A DNA stretch of 64,000 bases from the NCBI GenBank assembly GCA_905221605.1, contig CAJNDS010001524.1, forward strand, positions 570,736-634,735, written 5' to 3'. The notes beneath the pieces were generated by a model that saw nothing but the letters and a program-made list of their open reading frames with translations, made no database searches and had not been told where the DNA came from. A program made the position numbers and the translations under genes. The DNA comes from Symbiodinium natans (lineage: Eukaryota; Sar; Dinophyceae; Suessiales; Symbiodiniaceae). Below are positions 40,408-50,338 of this stretch, one piece after another. Position 1 is the stretch's first letter. The number at the start of each line of letters is the position of its first letter.

Positions 40408-40580
40408 TAGGGCTTAGGGTTTAGGGTTTAGGGTTTAGGATTTTAGGGTTTAGGGTTTAGGGTTTAGGGTTTAGGGTTTAGGGTTTAGGGTTTAGGGTTT
40501 AGGGTTTAGGGTTTAGGGTTTAGGGTTTAGGGTTTAGGGTTTAGGGTTTAGGGTTTACGGTTTAGGGTTTAGGGTTTAGA
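40408..40580 (+). repeat. Long interstitial telomere-like array (TTTAGGG)n
   Basis: About 24 heptamers with single-base variants. It ends within about 5 nt of the integrase remnant. Confidence 0.97.
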
Positions 40581-40585
40581 GTAGG

Positions 40586-41580
40586 TTGGAGGCAATCCAT
40601 GTCAGGAAGCAGAGGCAGAACCAATCCGAGCCGAGCCGAGCCGAAACGACTGCCTATGTAGTCGTGACGCAGCAAGCCGAAGCAAACCCAGGAGTTCTGC
40701 AAAAGAAGCGAGAACCAAGTTTAAGGCACAACCAAAAGAGGAAACTGAAGGAATACATAGAAGAGAACAATTTAAGTGAAGCAGATTTGACCCCTACGCA
40801 AATTTGCCGAAATCATTACTGATAAGAAACCAAACGGGAAAAAGCGTGGAGCTCCCAAATACGAAATGAATGTACACAAAGTGATTATGCCCAATTTTTT
40901 GAAATGATGATTCAATTAGTTACATTTTATATGAGCGAGAAGCAGAAAATCATTAATGGTATGTTTTTGATAAAGCTGGTTTCGGGAGTAAGTCCAGAAC
41001 ACTCGCGGAAGCACGGGAGAAGACAAAACTATAAAACAGTGGAGCAACAAAGAAAGCCAGTAGGCCAAAACATTTTTATCGCCCCTCATTCCGCTTATGA
41101 TTATCAGATGGATTTGGTTTCTATAACACGACTTGAAAGAACAAAAGCTCAAGGTAGGAGTTTTTATGATTGACGTGTTTTGAGAATTTCATGCACCTCG
41201 TGCCGAAAAAAACAAGAAGGAGATGTAGCGAGTGGAATGATTGAGTGTTTAAACAAGATGGGTAAGAAGCCCCAAATAACCTAAAAACAGATGATGAAGG
41301 CGCATTGACTCAGGAGGCAATCCAAAAGTACTTGAAGGATGAGAACATCGAACATCATAGAACGAGGGCACACCCAAATTTTGGCGAAAGAGCCATCCGC
41401 ACTTTTAACGATGTGTTGTATAAGAGAGTTGAAGCCGATGAAAATTGGGAAAAGAAAACATCCAATGGCCAGATTACATAATTGAAATATTACTAGTCTA
41501 TAATAATCAAATGAACTCGGAAACGGGACTTTCGCCGAAAGAAGCCCGAAAACCCAGTCATCAGTTCAAAGTGCAGTAAA
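40586..41580 (+). pseudogene. Decayed integrase (rve-type, Polinton/Maverick-like)
   Basis: The plus strand holds a broken integrase-like gene, disrupted by several stops and frame changes. Recognisable pieces in order are: a helical N-terminal segment ending ADLTPTQICRNHY (to 40822); DYQMDL near 41098, which would hold the first acidic residue of the DDE core; MIDVF near 41164; EGDVASGMIECLNKMGKK; a segment with KYLKDENIEHHRTRAH; then GERAIRTF near 41385 with the glutamate; and a C-terminal SPKEARKP. The pattern resembles integrases of Polinton/Maverick elements, with related retroelement integrases as the alternative. No terminal repeats, polymerase or capsid genes are visible, so this is a dead fragment. 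Codon use is A/T-rich, unlike the neighbours. Confidence 0.8.
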
Positions 41581-41663
41581 ATCTCACAATGAAAGGAAAG
41601 AAGAACCGTGTTTATTTGAACGGCTGAAGGTTTGAGCAGCGCTCTCCAGCGATTTCTGCATGG

Positions 41664-42755
41664 TCAGCGGTTGGGCACATCACACTTCCCATGACAGTCT
41701 CCAAAGCAGACGAGCTGACCATCCGTCCGCACTGCGCAAGTATGAGAACCACCCGATGAGACTGCCAAAACCGGTCCCAAATCTTCTGGCACGTCACACT
41801 GCCCAGATCCATTCTCTCCAATGCAAACGAGCTGACCATCTGCCCGCACTGCACAAGTATGAGGATAACCCGCTGAGACTGTCAAAACTGGTCCCAAGTC
41901 TTGCGGAAAGGCAGGACACCGAATTCCGTTGCCTCCAAAGCAGACGAGCTCACCATTTGCCCGCACTGCGAAAGTCCAAGCAGGGCCCGCTGAGACTGCA
42001 ACAACTGGTCCCAAATCTGCTGGCACGTCACACTTCCCAAATTGGTTGTTTCCTAAACAGAAGAGCTGACCATCTGCACGCACTGCACAAGTATGATAAT
42101 AACCCGATGAGACTGCCAAAACTGGGAAATCTGGCACGTCCCATCCGATGCGTTCCCAGCAGACGAGCTGTCCATCTGCCTGCACTGCGCAAGTATGCAA
42201 TTCACCCGCTGAGACTGCCAAAACTGGTCCCAAATCTTCTGGCACGTCACACTGCCCAGATACATTGTCTCCAAAGCAAACGAGCTGACCATCTGCCCGC
42301 ACTGCGCAAGTATGAGAACGACCCGCTGAGACTGCCACAACCGGTCCCAAATCTTCTGGCACGTCACACTGCCCAAATTTGTTGTTTCCAAAACAGACGA
42401 GCTGACCATCTGCCCGCACTGCACAAGTATGAGAATCACCCGCTGAGACTGCCCAAACTGGTCCCAAATCTGCTGGCATATCACGCTGCGCATGTTCGCT
42501 GAACACGCGGCAGGCTGACAGGCCATTCTTCCTAAGCATACAATCGCTGGAAACTTGAACATTTCCGGAACGTGGTGAGAATGCGGAAGTCCCAGTCCGT
42601 CTGTACACATTGCTGGACCATGACCTGACGCGTTGAAGCCGTGGCCGCGCGAAACGTGCCTGACCCAGCGCGGGAAAGCACCAGAAGCCAGGACGGATTG
42701 CAAGAAACAACAGGAATGCAGCCCTTCGCATCCAGGAGCTAGCTGTCATGGCCAT
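41664..42755 (-). CDS. Secreted-looking RCC1-like repeat protein (intronless)
   Basis: An intronless minus-strand gene. With the ATG at 42755 it encodes 363 residues. An N-terminal basic and hydrophobic stretch (WMRRAAFLLFLAIRPGFWCF) looks like a signal peptide or anchor. Then come seven repeats of about 38 residues with the core SHTCAVRADGQLVCFGNN, G(Q/K)CDVP and DLGPV.AVSAG, an RCC1/alpha-tubulin-suppressor-like beta-propeller in which Cys pairs recur in each blade. One repeat (near WERIGWDVPDFP) is shortened. The frame opens 18 codons further upstream at 42809, giving 381 residues, but that extension lacks the hydrophobic start. The last repeat is incomplete, and the stop lies about 85 nt from the integrase remnant. 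The partner is unknown. Confidence 0.85.
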   Translation of the reverse strand: MAMTASSWMRRAAFLLFLAIRPGFWCFPALGQARFARPRLQRVRSWSSNVYRRTGTSAFSPRSGNVQVSSDCMLRKNGLSACRVFSEHAQRDMPADLGPVWAVSAGDSHTCAVRADGQLVCFGNNKFGQCDVPEDLGPVVAVSAGRSHTCAVRADGQLVCFGDNVSGQCDVPEDLGPVLAVSAGELHTCAVQADGQLVCWERIGWDVPDFPVLAVSSGYYHTCAVRADGQLFCLGNNQFGKCDVPADLGPVVAVSAGPAWTFAVRANGELVCFGGNGIRCPAFPQDLGPVLTVSAGYPHTCAVRADGQLVCIGENGSGQCDVPEDLGPVLAVSSGGSHTCAVRTDGQLVCFGDCHGKCDVPNR

Positions 42756-43049
42756 GGAGAGATGGGCGCAGGAAGCAATGCTGCACAGAGGGCACGATTG
42801 AGGCTGCAAGAAGGGAATCTAGACAAGTACAGGAAATTCCCCCATTTATCGGACTTGGGGGGTCAATTTCGGGGAGGCCTGCCCCTCTTTTCTGGAGCTC
42901 GAGTTGCCACATTCACAAAACACTGAGTATCCTGGTAACCACCAGCCCCACCCTGTCAACGGTACTAGGGAATCATGCCCTTTCGAACGTGGGAAGGCCT
43001 GAACGCTAAAGCCTGAACCCCAAACCATAAACCCTGCAAAAGATGATTC

Positions 43050-43170
43050 TTGGGATGCTCCCCCTGAAACTACCCTAAACCCTAAACCCTAAACCCCCCC
43101 TACTAGGGACTACAGTACCCCCTACTATAATCCCGATTAAGGACTGTTAGTAGAAGGGGGAACATTGCAA
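43050..43170. mobile_element. MITE-like element family A, copy 5, interrupted by telomere-like repeats
   Basis: The left end is TTGGGATGCTCCCCCTGAAA and the right end is AGGGGGAACATTGCAA. In the left arm, between ACTA and CCCCCTACTAGGG, three CCCTAAA units (43071-43095) replace the family's ACAGTCCTTA block. Flanks GATGATTC and GATGGCTC match at 6 of 8 positions, a possible worn target duplication. Confidence 0.88.
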
Positions 43171-43227
43171 GATGGCTCCAAAGTGACTGCAGCCGTACCC
43201 CCTAAACCCTACACCCTAAACCCTAAA

Positions 43228-43470
43228 CCCTATACCCTAAACCATCCAAACCCCGTAAACCCCCTAAACCCCCTAAGCCCCCTAAACCCCGTAAACCCCC
43301 TAAACCCCCTAAGCCCCCTAAACCCCGTAAACCCCCGAAACCCCCTAAGCCCCCTAAACCCCGTAAACCCCCCCTTAAACCCCGTAAACCCCCTAAACCC
43401 CCTAAGCCCCTTAACACCCCGTAAACCCCCGAAACCCCCTTAAGCCCCCTAAACCCTCTTAAGCCCCTAA
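43228..43470 (-). repeat. Higher-order telomere-variant array (CCCCCTAAACCCCGTAAA)n
   Basis: Alternating CCCCCTAAA, CCCCGTAAA, CCCCTAAG and CCCCCGAAA units form a higher-order repeat of about 30 nt. It gives false Pro/Leu/Asn- or Gly/Leu-rich open frames. Confidence 0.9.
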
Positions 43471-43471
43471 A

Positions 43472-43525
43472 CCAGCGTAGGCCGCGGACGGACTTTGAGC
43501 AGGGGTCGGCCAGAGTTTCGCCATC
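43472..43525 (-). CDS. Putative exon, product unknown
   Basis: The CTTCGCCAG acceptor is followed by DGETLADPCSKSVRGLRW on the minus strand. Confidence 0.5.
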
Positions 43526-44159
43526 CTGGCGAAGGTGTGTGGCTTATAGCGGCCGGGGTCTGGAGTTTAGGGTTTAGGGTAACTGGTATCGGGTTTAGGG
43601 TAACTGGTTTAGGGTTTAGGGTAACTGGTACGGGGTTTAGAGTGGCTTGGGGTGCGGGGTTTTAGGGTTCACAGCCGCGACTAGGACAGCCTTCTGTTAA
43701 GCCTGTAAGCGGCCCACCTGTCCTTCTCAGGGCGTCAGGAGGAACCCCCCAAGCCTTGCAACTAAACCCTAAACCCTAAACCCTAAACCCTAAACCCTAA
43801 ACCCTAAACCCTAAACCCTAAACCACACGGACAATACCAAAAAAGAAGACTAGTCGAACTCCAGTCACAATAATCAACAATCATGACAATTACCCTAAAA
43901 CCCTAAACCCTGAACCCTAAGCCCTAAACCCTTAATGACAACTACACAACCAATAATCATCACGTCACCAGACGAAATTGATTTAACCCCTCGGCCCATG
44001 ACATAAAGGCTTAGGGTTGAGGGCTTAGGGTTCAGCGTTACGAGTGGACAGCTGCCGTTCATACGAGCCTCTTGACAGACGGCATAGGGCTACAAGACTC
44101 TTCTAGGCATGACAAAGGAGGCTGACATGATCCCGGATGCGACCCCGCCCAGATGCAGT

Positions 44160-44275
44160 CCTGCACGCAGCTAAGCATCGTGCCCTGGCATTCCTAGGAT
44201 CCGCCAGGATGAAGATTGGGCTCAGGGGGGTCTTCGCGGCCTTAGGAGCCCTGAAATTGTCCTCAAGGTTCAAAG
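44160..44275 (-). CDS. Putative exon, strand uncertain
   Basis: The minus strand reads PLSPIFILADPRNARARCLA and ACRTASGRGRIRDH. The plus strand has MKIGLRGVFAALGALKLSSR, which looks like a signal peptide. Minus is preferred because of its neighbours. Confidence 0.35.
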
Positions 44276-44289
44276 ACAAACTGCGGGTT

Positions 44290-44372
44290 CAGGGTTTAGG
44301 GTTTAGGGTTTAGGGTTTAGGGTTTAGGGTTTAGGGTTTAGGGTTTAGGGTTTAGGGTTTAGGGTTTAGGGT
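44290..44372 (+). repeat. Interstitial telomere-like array (TTTAGGG)n
   Basis: Twelve perfect heptamers. Confidence 0.97.
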
Positions 44373-44587
44373 TTTGGGCTTAGGGGTTAGGGTTGACAAG
44401 CTCTCCAGAGTTCAAGATCTTAAGGAACTCAGAAATTGGGGTGCTCTTCTATTTGGAGCCCTTGTCAGCAAGGGAAAGGCGAGCACGGAAAATAATCTCT
44501 GGACCCTGAGCCTCAAACAAAAAACACAAACTGAGGCCTTAACATCCCTGAAATTGTACTTAGAATCATAATACTAATCCTACGAAC

Positions 44588-44656
44588 AATCATCATCATC
44601 ATCATCATCACCATCATGGTCATCGTCATCGTCATCATCATCATCATCATCACCAT
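44588..44656. repeat. (ATC)n microsatellite
   Basis: Interrupted ATC/GTC triplets over about 70 nt. Confidence 0.93.
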
Positions 44657-44699
44657 AACCATAATTATAAGAATATTGCTAAGACCAATATCCCAAAGC

Positions 44700-44775
44700 C
44701 TCCCGAAACCCGAAAGCCAACCCCGGAGCCGGGAGGCCGGTATCCTCTGCGCTGCCTGGAGCTGCGCCTCAGGTG
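44700..44775 (-). CDS. Putative exon, product unknown
   Basis: The minus strand reads SWAPEAQLQAAQRIPASRLR, a helix-rich segment. A TTTGGGG/TTTAGGG array lies upstream. Confidence 0.5.
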
Positions 44776-45061
44776 CCCAGGAGTGTTCAGTAGGGTTTGG
44801 GGTTTGGGGTTTGGGGTTTGGGGTTTAGGGTTTAGGGTTTAGGGTTTAGGGTTTCGGGTTTAGGGTTTAGGGTTTAGGGTTTAGGGTTTAGGGTTTCAAC
44901 CCCAAACTCACCCCCAACCACACGGGTTTCTGAGGGAAGCGCCAAGAGGACGGGCGCCACGACTGCAGCCTAGAGCGGGGAGGGGTTTAGGATTTGGGGC
45001 GTTTGGGGTTTAGGCTCTTAAGAGGCTGGAGGGCTTAGGGTGTAGGAGTTTAGGGCCAAGA

Positions 45062-45110
45062 CTCGGCCATTCTCACACACTCTGAGCAGCTGGTAGACTT
45101 TGCGCGTTGA
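45062..45110 (-). CDS. Putative exon, product unknown
   Basis: The minus strand reads RKVYQLLRVCENGRVLA, a globular pattern; boundaries are approximate. Confidence 0.5.
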
Positions 45111-45794
45111 GGTTTGGGAAGAAGTAGGGCTCCTAAGTCGAAGTAGAAAAAGCACCGGCAGCTTTTCAGAGATTTCGGGTCCGGTTTATTCAGAAATTTT
45201 TGAAGCCCCTATGAACAAACAGCAAGTCGGAGTTTCCGGTACTCGGCACTTTTGATATTTCAGAAGGGACCTGGGCATGAAGCGGCACCCAGAATGTCAT
45301 GTCTCAGCCTAAAAATACACTCACCAGTATTTACAAGGAAGCCTAAAGACGCTCGTCAAGAATCACAGGATACGCCCGACTTCACCTGAAGGGCCCCCAA
45401 CATGACTTTTTGGAGTCCGGGGCCTACAGCACAAGCCAGTCTCGGGGCATGCATTAATAGGGTTGTGGGGTTCAGGGTTGTTGGGGTTAAGTAGGTTTGG
45501 GGTTTCGGGTGTCTTCCTTGTCGTTGAGAGCGTGAACCCCCAAAAACGTTGCCATGATTGCTATGATTCCCAGTGGGACATATACTGAACCCAAACAGTC
45601 GGACAGAGATGCACAACAAAAACTAGCAAGATCAGAGGAATCAGAGGCAGAAGGAGCATCAACACAACGCGAACTCGGAAACACCACAAAGCTCAACTCC
45701 CCCGAGTCCGTAGGGCTAAATGGGGCCCTAAACCCTGAACCCTAAACCCTAAACCCTAAACCCTAAACCCCAAACCCCAAACCCCAAACCCGTG

Positions 45795-45890
45795 CCTTGA
45801 GCGAGCGCCTGGGCCACGAGCCCCAACCCATGGGGTCGTCGCCCTTTGGCGACACCCGCACGAAAAGGCCTTCGAGGGGCTCATGGTGTC
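45795..45890 (-). CDS. Putative exon, product unknown (good coding signal)
   Basis: The minus strand is open for about 31 codons: EPLEGLFVRVSPKGDDPMGW and GSWPRRSLKAR. A CCCTAAA array abuts the 3' side and a TTTAGGG array lies upstream. Confidence 0.55.
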
Positions 45891-46169
45891 TGATTTGGGT
45901 TTTAGGGTTTAGGGTTTTAGGGTTTTTGGGTTTAGGGTTTAGGGGTTTGGGGTTTAGGGTTTAGGGTTTAGGGTTTGGGGTTCCAGCGGGGTCGGCGGCT
46001 TGAGCCGGAGGCTCTTAAATTTAGGGTAGCCCGGGGAAGAAGGTCTGCCCTAAGAGTTTATGCTAGCGCCATCGGGTCCGCATGCGGTCACTTCTCTAAG
46101 TGCGGGACCCCCAGTTGGACCTCATACTTTTAGGGCACCCAAGAAAAAATCCTATTTTTGTCATGAGTT

Positions 46170-46310
46170 CCCCTACTACCGCCCTCTATACTACCCTCCC
46201 CCCTAGGTTCCTCCCGTAACTATAAGGCTATTCAGGGATAATTAAGGTTCTTGAAGGTGAAAGCCTAACAGGGGTAGTATAGTTGGGGGTAGGTGGGAAG
46301 CCCAAACATA
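46170..46310. mobile_element. MITE-like element, family E copy 2
   Basis: The ends are TTCCCCTACTACCGCCC and GGGGGTAGGTGGGAA, with an inner inverted pair (CTATACTACCC and GGGGTAGTATAG). It matches the element at 4.8 kb. Confidence 0.65.
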
Positions 46311-46364
46311 TAACCCTCCCAAACCCTCCCAAACCCTAAACCCTAAACCCTAAACCCTAAACTC

Positions 46365-46455
46365 CCGCCGGCCTGATTTTTGCAAGGAAACGGATCCGGG
46401 CTGGCCCCAGAACTCCGGCGCCGGAGCCGACAAACGCAGCGGGCCGAGCAGGTCC
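46365..46455 (-). CDS. Putative exon, product unknown
   Basis: The minus strand reads LGPARPAAFVGSGAGVLGPA and RIRFLAKI before a GC-type donor. It sits between a CCCTAAA array on the left and a TTTAGGG array on the right. Confidence 0.5.
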
Positions 46456-46728
46456 CAGGCTCAGTGACAGTCTAACCGGGTTCTTTGGGGCTGAGGGGGT
46501 TTGGGGTTTAGGGTTTAGGGTTTAGGATTTAGGGTTTAGGGTTTAGGGTTTAGGGGTTTAGGGGTTTAGGGTTTAGGGTTGGGGGTTTAGGGTTTCGGGT
46601 TTAGGGTATTTGGAGGGGGCTTTGCGGGGAAGTATTTCAGAGGCCCTGAAGCCACTGAAGCCCGTCTCGGAAGTCAGAGGTTTGCCTTCAGAAAGCCCCC
46701 AAACCTTCTCTTACTAGGGGTCGGGTTT

Positions 46729-46815
46729 AGGGTTTAGGGTTTAGGGTTTAGGGTTTAGGGTTTAGGGTTTAGGGTTTAGGGTTTAGGGTTTAGGGTTTAG
46801 GGTTTAGGGTTTAGG
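46729..46815 (+). repeat. Interstitial telomere-like array (TTTAGGG)n
   Basis: Twelve perfect heptamers. Confidence 0.97.
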
Positions 46816-46839
46816 TCTTAGGGTTTAGGGTTTAGCTCT

Positions 46840-46945
46840 CCTTTGTGCTTCCGGATGCGGGCGTCGGCCATGATCGCGCAGCCCTGCCTCTCGAAGAGTG
46901 CAAGTAGCCGTTTTTGGATGGCATGGCTCTGAATCATCAGAAACC
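46840..46945 (-). CDS. Putative exon, helical (good coding signal)
   Basis: The minus strand reads MIQSHAIQKRLLALFERQGC and AIMADARIRKHKGE, a long open, strongly helical stretch between two arrays. Confidence 0.6.
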
Positions 46946-47009
46946 CGATTAAGCCCCTAAACCCTAAACCCTAAACCCTAAACCCTAAACCCTAAACCCG
47001 CAAACTGGG

Positions 47010-47115
47010 GGGATCTTGATCGCCTGACTTCGAGCCGCAGGGAGGCACCGGAAAGTGAGACGCGAAACCGAAGTCCGAGCTTCAGGCGCCTCTTTGCCCA
47101 GACTCCGGTGTTTTG
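47010..47115 (-). CDS. Putative exon, product unknown
   Basis: The minus strand reads RSLGKEAPEARTSVSRLTFR and CLPAARSQAIKIP without stops. CCCTAAA lies to the left and TTTAGGG to the right. Confidence 0.5.
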
Positions 47116-47124
47116 GGAGCTTAG

Positions 47125-47260
47125 GGTTTAGGGTTTAGGGTTTAGGGTGTAGGGTTTAGGGTTTAGGGTTTAGGGTTTAGGGTTTAGGGTTTAGGGTTTA
47201 GGGTTTAGGGTTTCGGGTTTAGGGTTTAGGGTTTAGGGTTTAGGGTTTAGGATTTAGGGT
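47125..47260 (+). repeat. Interstitial telomere-like array (TTTAGGG)n
   Basis: About nineteen heptamers with three single-base variants. Confidence 0.97.
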
Positions 47261-47654
47261 TGCGAGTTGTTAAGGCTCAGATGTTCCCCGGGAAAACATC
47301 CCAGTGTGTACGGCCTTATGGATTTAGGGGTTTGGGGTTCAGGTGTGAGGGGTGTGGGGATTTGAGGGTTTAGGTCCCTGGTCCACGTTTGGGTGAACTG
47401 CCGTGCATCTACGTACGGGTGAAACCAAGAGCGGCAAATTCGTTGGTCGAGTTGGATGCCCATTATGCACCCTTGTTCTTGTCCATCCTTGGCGCGCGGG
47501 GAGATCTGCATGGGGTAACCCTCACCCCGTGCTTTCAAAACAATATAGGCAGAACATGGCAGAACCCTCGCGCCCCAACCTCAAAACCCTAAATCCAAAC
47601 CCTAAACCTCGCACCCTAAACCCTGAAACCCCTAAGCCTCCCGTCACAGCCAGG

Positions 47655-47700
47655 CTACATCAAGCCCTTCTGCTTCGCCAGCGCTTCCACGTACTCCTGG
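47655..47700 (-). CDS. Putative last exon (stop TAG)
   Basis: The minus strand reads QEYVEALAKQKGLM followed by TAG, so it may be the C-terminus of a gene whose earlier exons lie at 48-52 kb. A donor reading within the TGATGTAG run is the alternative. Confidence 0.5.
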
Positions 47701-47892
47701 TTTTGGCATTCAGGCTTTTGGGGGTTTAAAGTTTTGGGGTTCAGGTGACGGGTTAAGAGTTTACGGGTTAGTGACGTTTAGCCTAGGAGTCCAACATCCG
47801 CAGCGCTAAGTCCCTGAACCCCAAACCCGAAACCCTAAACTCCTTAGAGCCGGCGAACCCTCACCTTAAACCCTAAACCACTAAACCCTAAC

Positions 47893-47967
47893 TTGGGATG
47901 TTCCAACTAGAATTTGGGGTACTACGATCCCTCTTGAGGACTGTTAGTATAAGGGGGAACATCCCAA
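47893..47967. mobile_element. MITE-like element family A, copy 6 (left arm shortened)
   Basis: TTGGGATGTTCC on the left and the right arm GGACTGTTAGTATAAGGGGG...CATCCCAA. It is inserted in a CCCTAAA-type tract. Confidence 0.8.
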
Positions 47968-47994
47968 CCCTAAACCCTACACCACTAAACCCTC

Positions 47995-48075
47995 AGCCAG
48001 GGAGCCGAATAGAAGTTTTTCTGAAGGAAGTGCTTCTTGTCCACCCGGTCAGCCTGGGAGTTGTGCTGGTCGACC
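47995..48075 (-). CDS. Putative exon, product unknown
   Basis: The minus strand reads VDQHNSQADRVDKKHFLQKN and FYSAPW in one open frame. Confidence 0.55.
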
Positions 48076-48529
48076 GTCTAAAGCTTACGGCTTTTGGGGT
48101 CCACAGGGTTTAGGATGCCTTTAGGGTTTAGGGCTTGGGGTTTAGGGTTTAGCTTAGGACTGTTGGGGGTATGGCGTTTAGGATGCTTAAAGGGTTTAGG
48201 GTTTCGGGTTTAGGAAGCTTCGGGTTTGACACTACGCACTATGCTTACTACTATGAATATTGCTACCGAGCATCACCGTGAATGCTACCATGATTGCTGC
48301 TGGTCCTCTTACTACGACAATGACTATGAACAGTACCATGAAAGTTCTGTAAACATGTCAGGTAGCGAAGGTTGCTGTTTCTATTCCTGGTTCTCTTACT
48401 TGTCAAGCCGATTGCCACTCTAGGCTTCAGGAACCGAAGCTCTGATGCTCGAGAGAAAAAACCTGCAGAATCCCTAAACCCTAAACCCTAAACCCGAAAC
48501 CCTAAACCCTAAACCCCTTAAACCATAAT

Positions 48530-48595
48530 CCTGGCTCAGGGCCCCAGACCAGGTGGCCCTCGAACTGATGGGACAGCGTATAGGTGCTACCTTGC
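48530..48595 (-). CDS. Putative exon, product unknown
   Basis: The minus strand reads QQGSTYTLSHQFEGHLVWGP and EPG, a strand-rich segment. Confidence 0.55.
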
Positions 48596-49221
48596 TGGGC
48601 TCCAGGCAGTTCTTTGAGTTTTGGTCAGGGTTTAGGGTTTAGGGTTTAGGGTTTAGGGTTTAGGGTTTAGGGTTTAGGGTTTGGGGTTTGGGGTTTGGGG
48701 CTTGGGGTTTGCGGTTTGGGGTTTGGGGTTTGGGGTTTGGGGTTTGGGGTTTGGGGTTTGGGGTTCGGGGTTTAAGGTTTGGGGTTCGGGGTTTGGGGTA
48801 TGTGGTTTGGTGTTTAGGGTCCGGGGGGAAGAAAGGCTTCGGAGCACCGTGGGTTCTGGGGGGCTCCTCAACCCTGAACAAGAAGACCTGGAAGCGGCCT
48901 TGCATTGCAGATTTCGGGTTTGACAGAATCCCAAGGACAAGCCTAAATTGACAAAGCCGTCCTTCCCCTGCCACGGAGCAAGAACTTCCCACTTTCTTTC
49001 CCCAAACCTCTAAACCCGTGAACCCCAAAAAGCCGAAACCCCTAAACCCGGAACCCTAAGCCCTTCATCCCCTAAACCCAAACCCTGAAACCTCAAACCT
49101 CGAAACAAGCCGGAACCCGACACCCTATATGTAGTTCTCTTAAACCCTAAACCCTAAACCCTAAACCCTAAACCCTAAACCCTAAACCCTTTTTGGGTCC
49201 CCCAGGTGTACGAGAACTACC

Positions 49222-49534
49222 TCAGGATGTTCCCCCTTACAGTCCTTAATAGGGATTCATAAGAGGGGGGGCACTACAATCCCGATTCAGGACTGCTAGT
49301 ATAAGGGGTTACATCCCAAGTTCCCTAAACCCGAAACCCCAAACCCTAAACCCTAAACCCTAAACCCTAAACCCTAAACCCTATACCCATACCCTGTTAA
49401 GGACTGTTAGTAGAAGGGGGAACATCCCAAGGTTCCCTTACTTATAAGGGGGAACATTCCAAGACCTACCCCCTAAACCATAAACCCTTAACCCTACACC
49501 CTAAATCCTAAACCCTAAACGGGGAACATCCCAA
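49222..49534. mobile_element. Family A cluster: one near-complete copy plus three right-arm fragments split by telomere-like repeats
   Basis: A near-complete copy (49222-49319) lacks the TATACTAA segment between CCCCCTTA and CAGTCC. It is followed by right-arm fragments at 49393-49430, 49436-49462 and 49520-49534. Each fragment ends CATCCCAAG or CATTCCAAG, and the first and third follow CCCTAAA-type repeats directly. Confidence 0.8.
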
Positions 49535-49551
49535 GAACTACCCTCTAAACA

Positions 49552-49622
49552 AAGTGCTGCCAGTTCGCAGTCGTCAGCTGGCAGCCGCGGATCGGTGAAG
49601 ATGGAAGTCACGTGATCCACCT
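49552..49622 (-). CDS. Putative exon, product unknown
   Basis: The minus strand reads KVDHVTSIFTDPRLPADDCE and LAAL without stops. Confidence 0.5.
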
Positions 49623-49689
49623 TACACTCAGGGTTTAGGGTTTAGGGTTTCGGGTTCATGCTTTAGGGTTTCGGAAGTATCCTACCGCG

Positions 49690-49788
49690 CTACGGCCATT
49701 TTTTCCGGAGTTCATATTTCAGGTGGCGGGAAGCCTGACCCCTGAACACATCGGCCGCACGACCCCACAAGTGCTTCTCCAGGTTCTC
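49690..49788 (-). CDS. Putative exon, product unknown (good coding signal)
   Basis: After a CATTTAG acceptor the minus strand reads ENLEKHLWGRAADVFRGQAS and RHLKYELRKKWP, ending at TAG (49692-49690). The stop may be real, or the exon may end a few bases earlier. Confidence 0.55.
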   Translation of the reverse strand, partial: ENLEKHLWGRAADVFRGQASRHLKYELRKKWP

Positions 49789-50287
49789 CTAAATGAGCTC
49801 AGGTTTACCTTTGGGATGCGAGGTTCCTACTATACCACCATAGGATTTCAGGCTTAGTGTGCGGCTGATACTTACCCGAAAAAGATGAAGGCTGCGTGCT
49901 CGATCACTCGTCAGGCTGGCGGGCTGCTGGGGGAGGGAGGGGGGAAGAGGAGATGCAGGCCAGCCAGCCCCGAAACCGGTTTCGCCTTCGGGTTTTGTGG
50001 GGGTAGATAAGTCATGTGAACCACAAGGTGGGCCAGCATGGACCCTCAACAGCTCAAGGGACGACAGGAGTGCGGTTTCGACCATGGAACGCACACGGAA
50101 CGTCGGTGAGAGCGGCATCTGTCATGCCGGAGCGACGCCACCCACTGGTATGTTACGATGAAAATCACGTTCCCCCTAATGCGCAGAGAGGCCCTGCTTG
50201 CACGCATTTTAAAAGCCTTCTCAACCCCATGAGTTTAAAACCCCCCAACTGGCGGGGGGCGGCTAAACCCCAAACCGTAAAGGGCAC

Positions 50288-50338
50288 CTTGTGCTTGCGC
50301 TTGATGTCGGCTACGAACGCCGGGTCCATGACCACCTC
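50288..50338 (-). CDS. Putative 51-nt exon with canonical sites
   Basis: A CAGGCAG acceptor and AAG|GTGCCC donor enclose seventeen codons reading EVVMDPAFVADIKRKHK. Confidence 0.6.

Noticed and set aside
42053-42703. 216-codon minus-strand frame and 280-codon plus frame over the second RCC1 gene
   Set aside because: Shifted-frame shadows of the repeat gene at 41664-42755.
48660-49028. Open frames rich in NPKP/LNPK or GFGVWGLGF
   Set aside because: These are translations of TTTAGGG/TTTGGGG and CCCTAAA/CCCCAAA arrays; seven- or eight-base units keep several frames open. The same applies at 9308-9619, 22886-23207, 35849-36211, 43165-43443 and 12743-13033.
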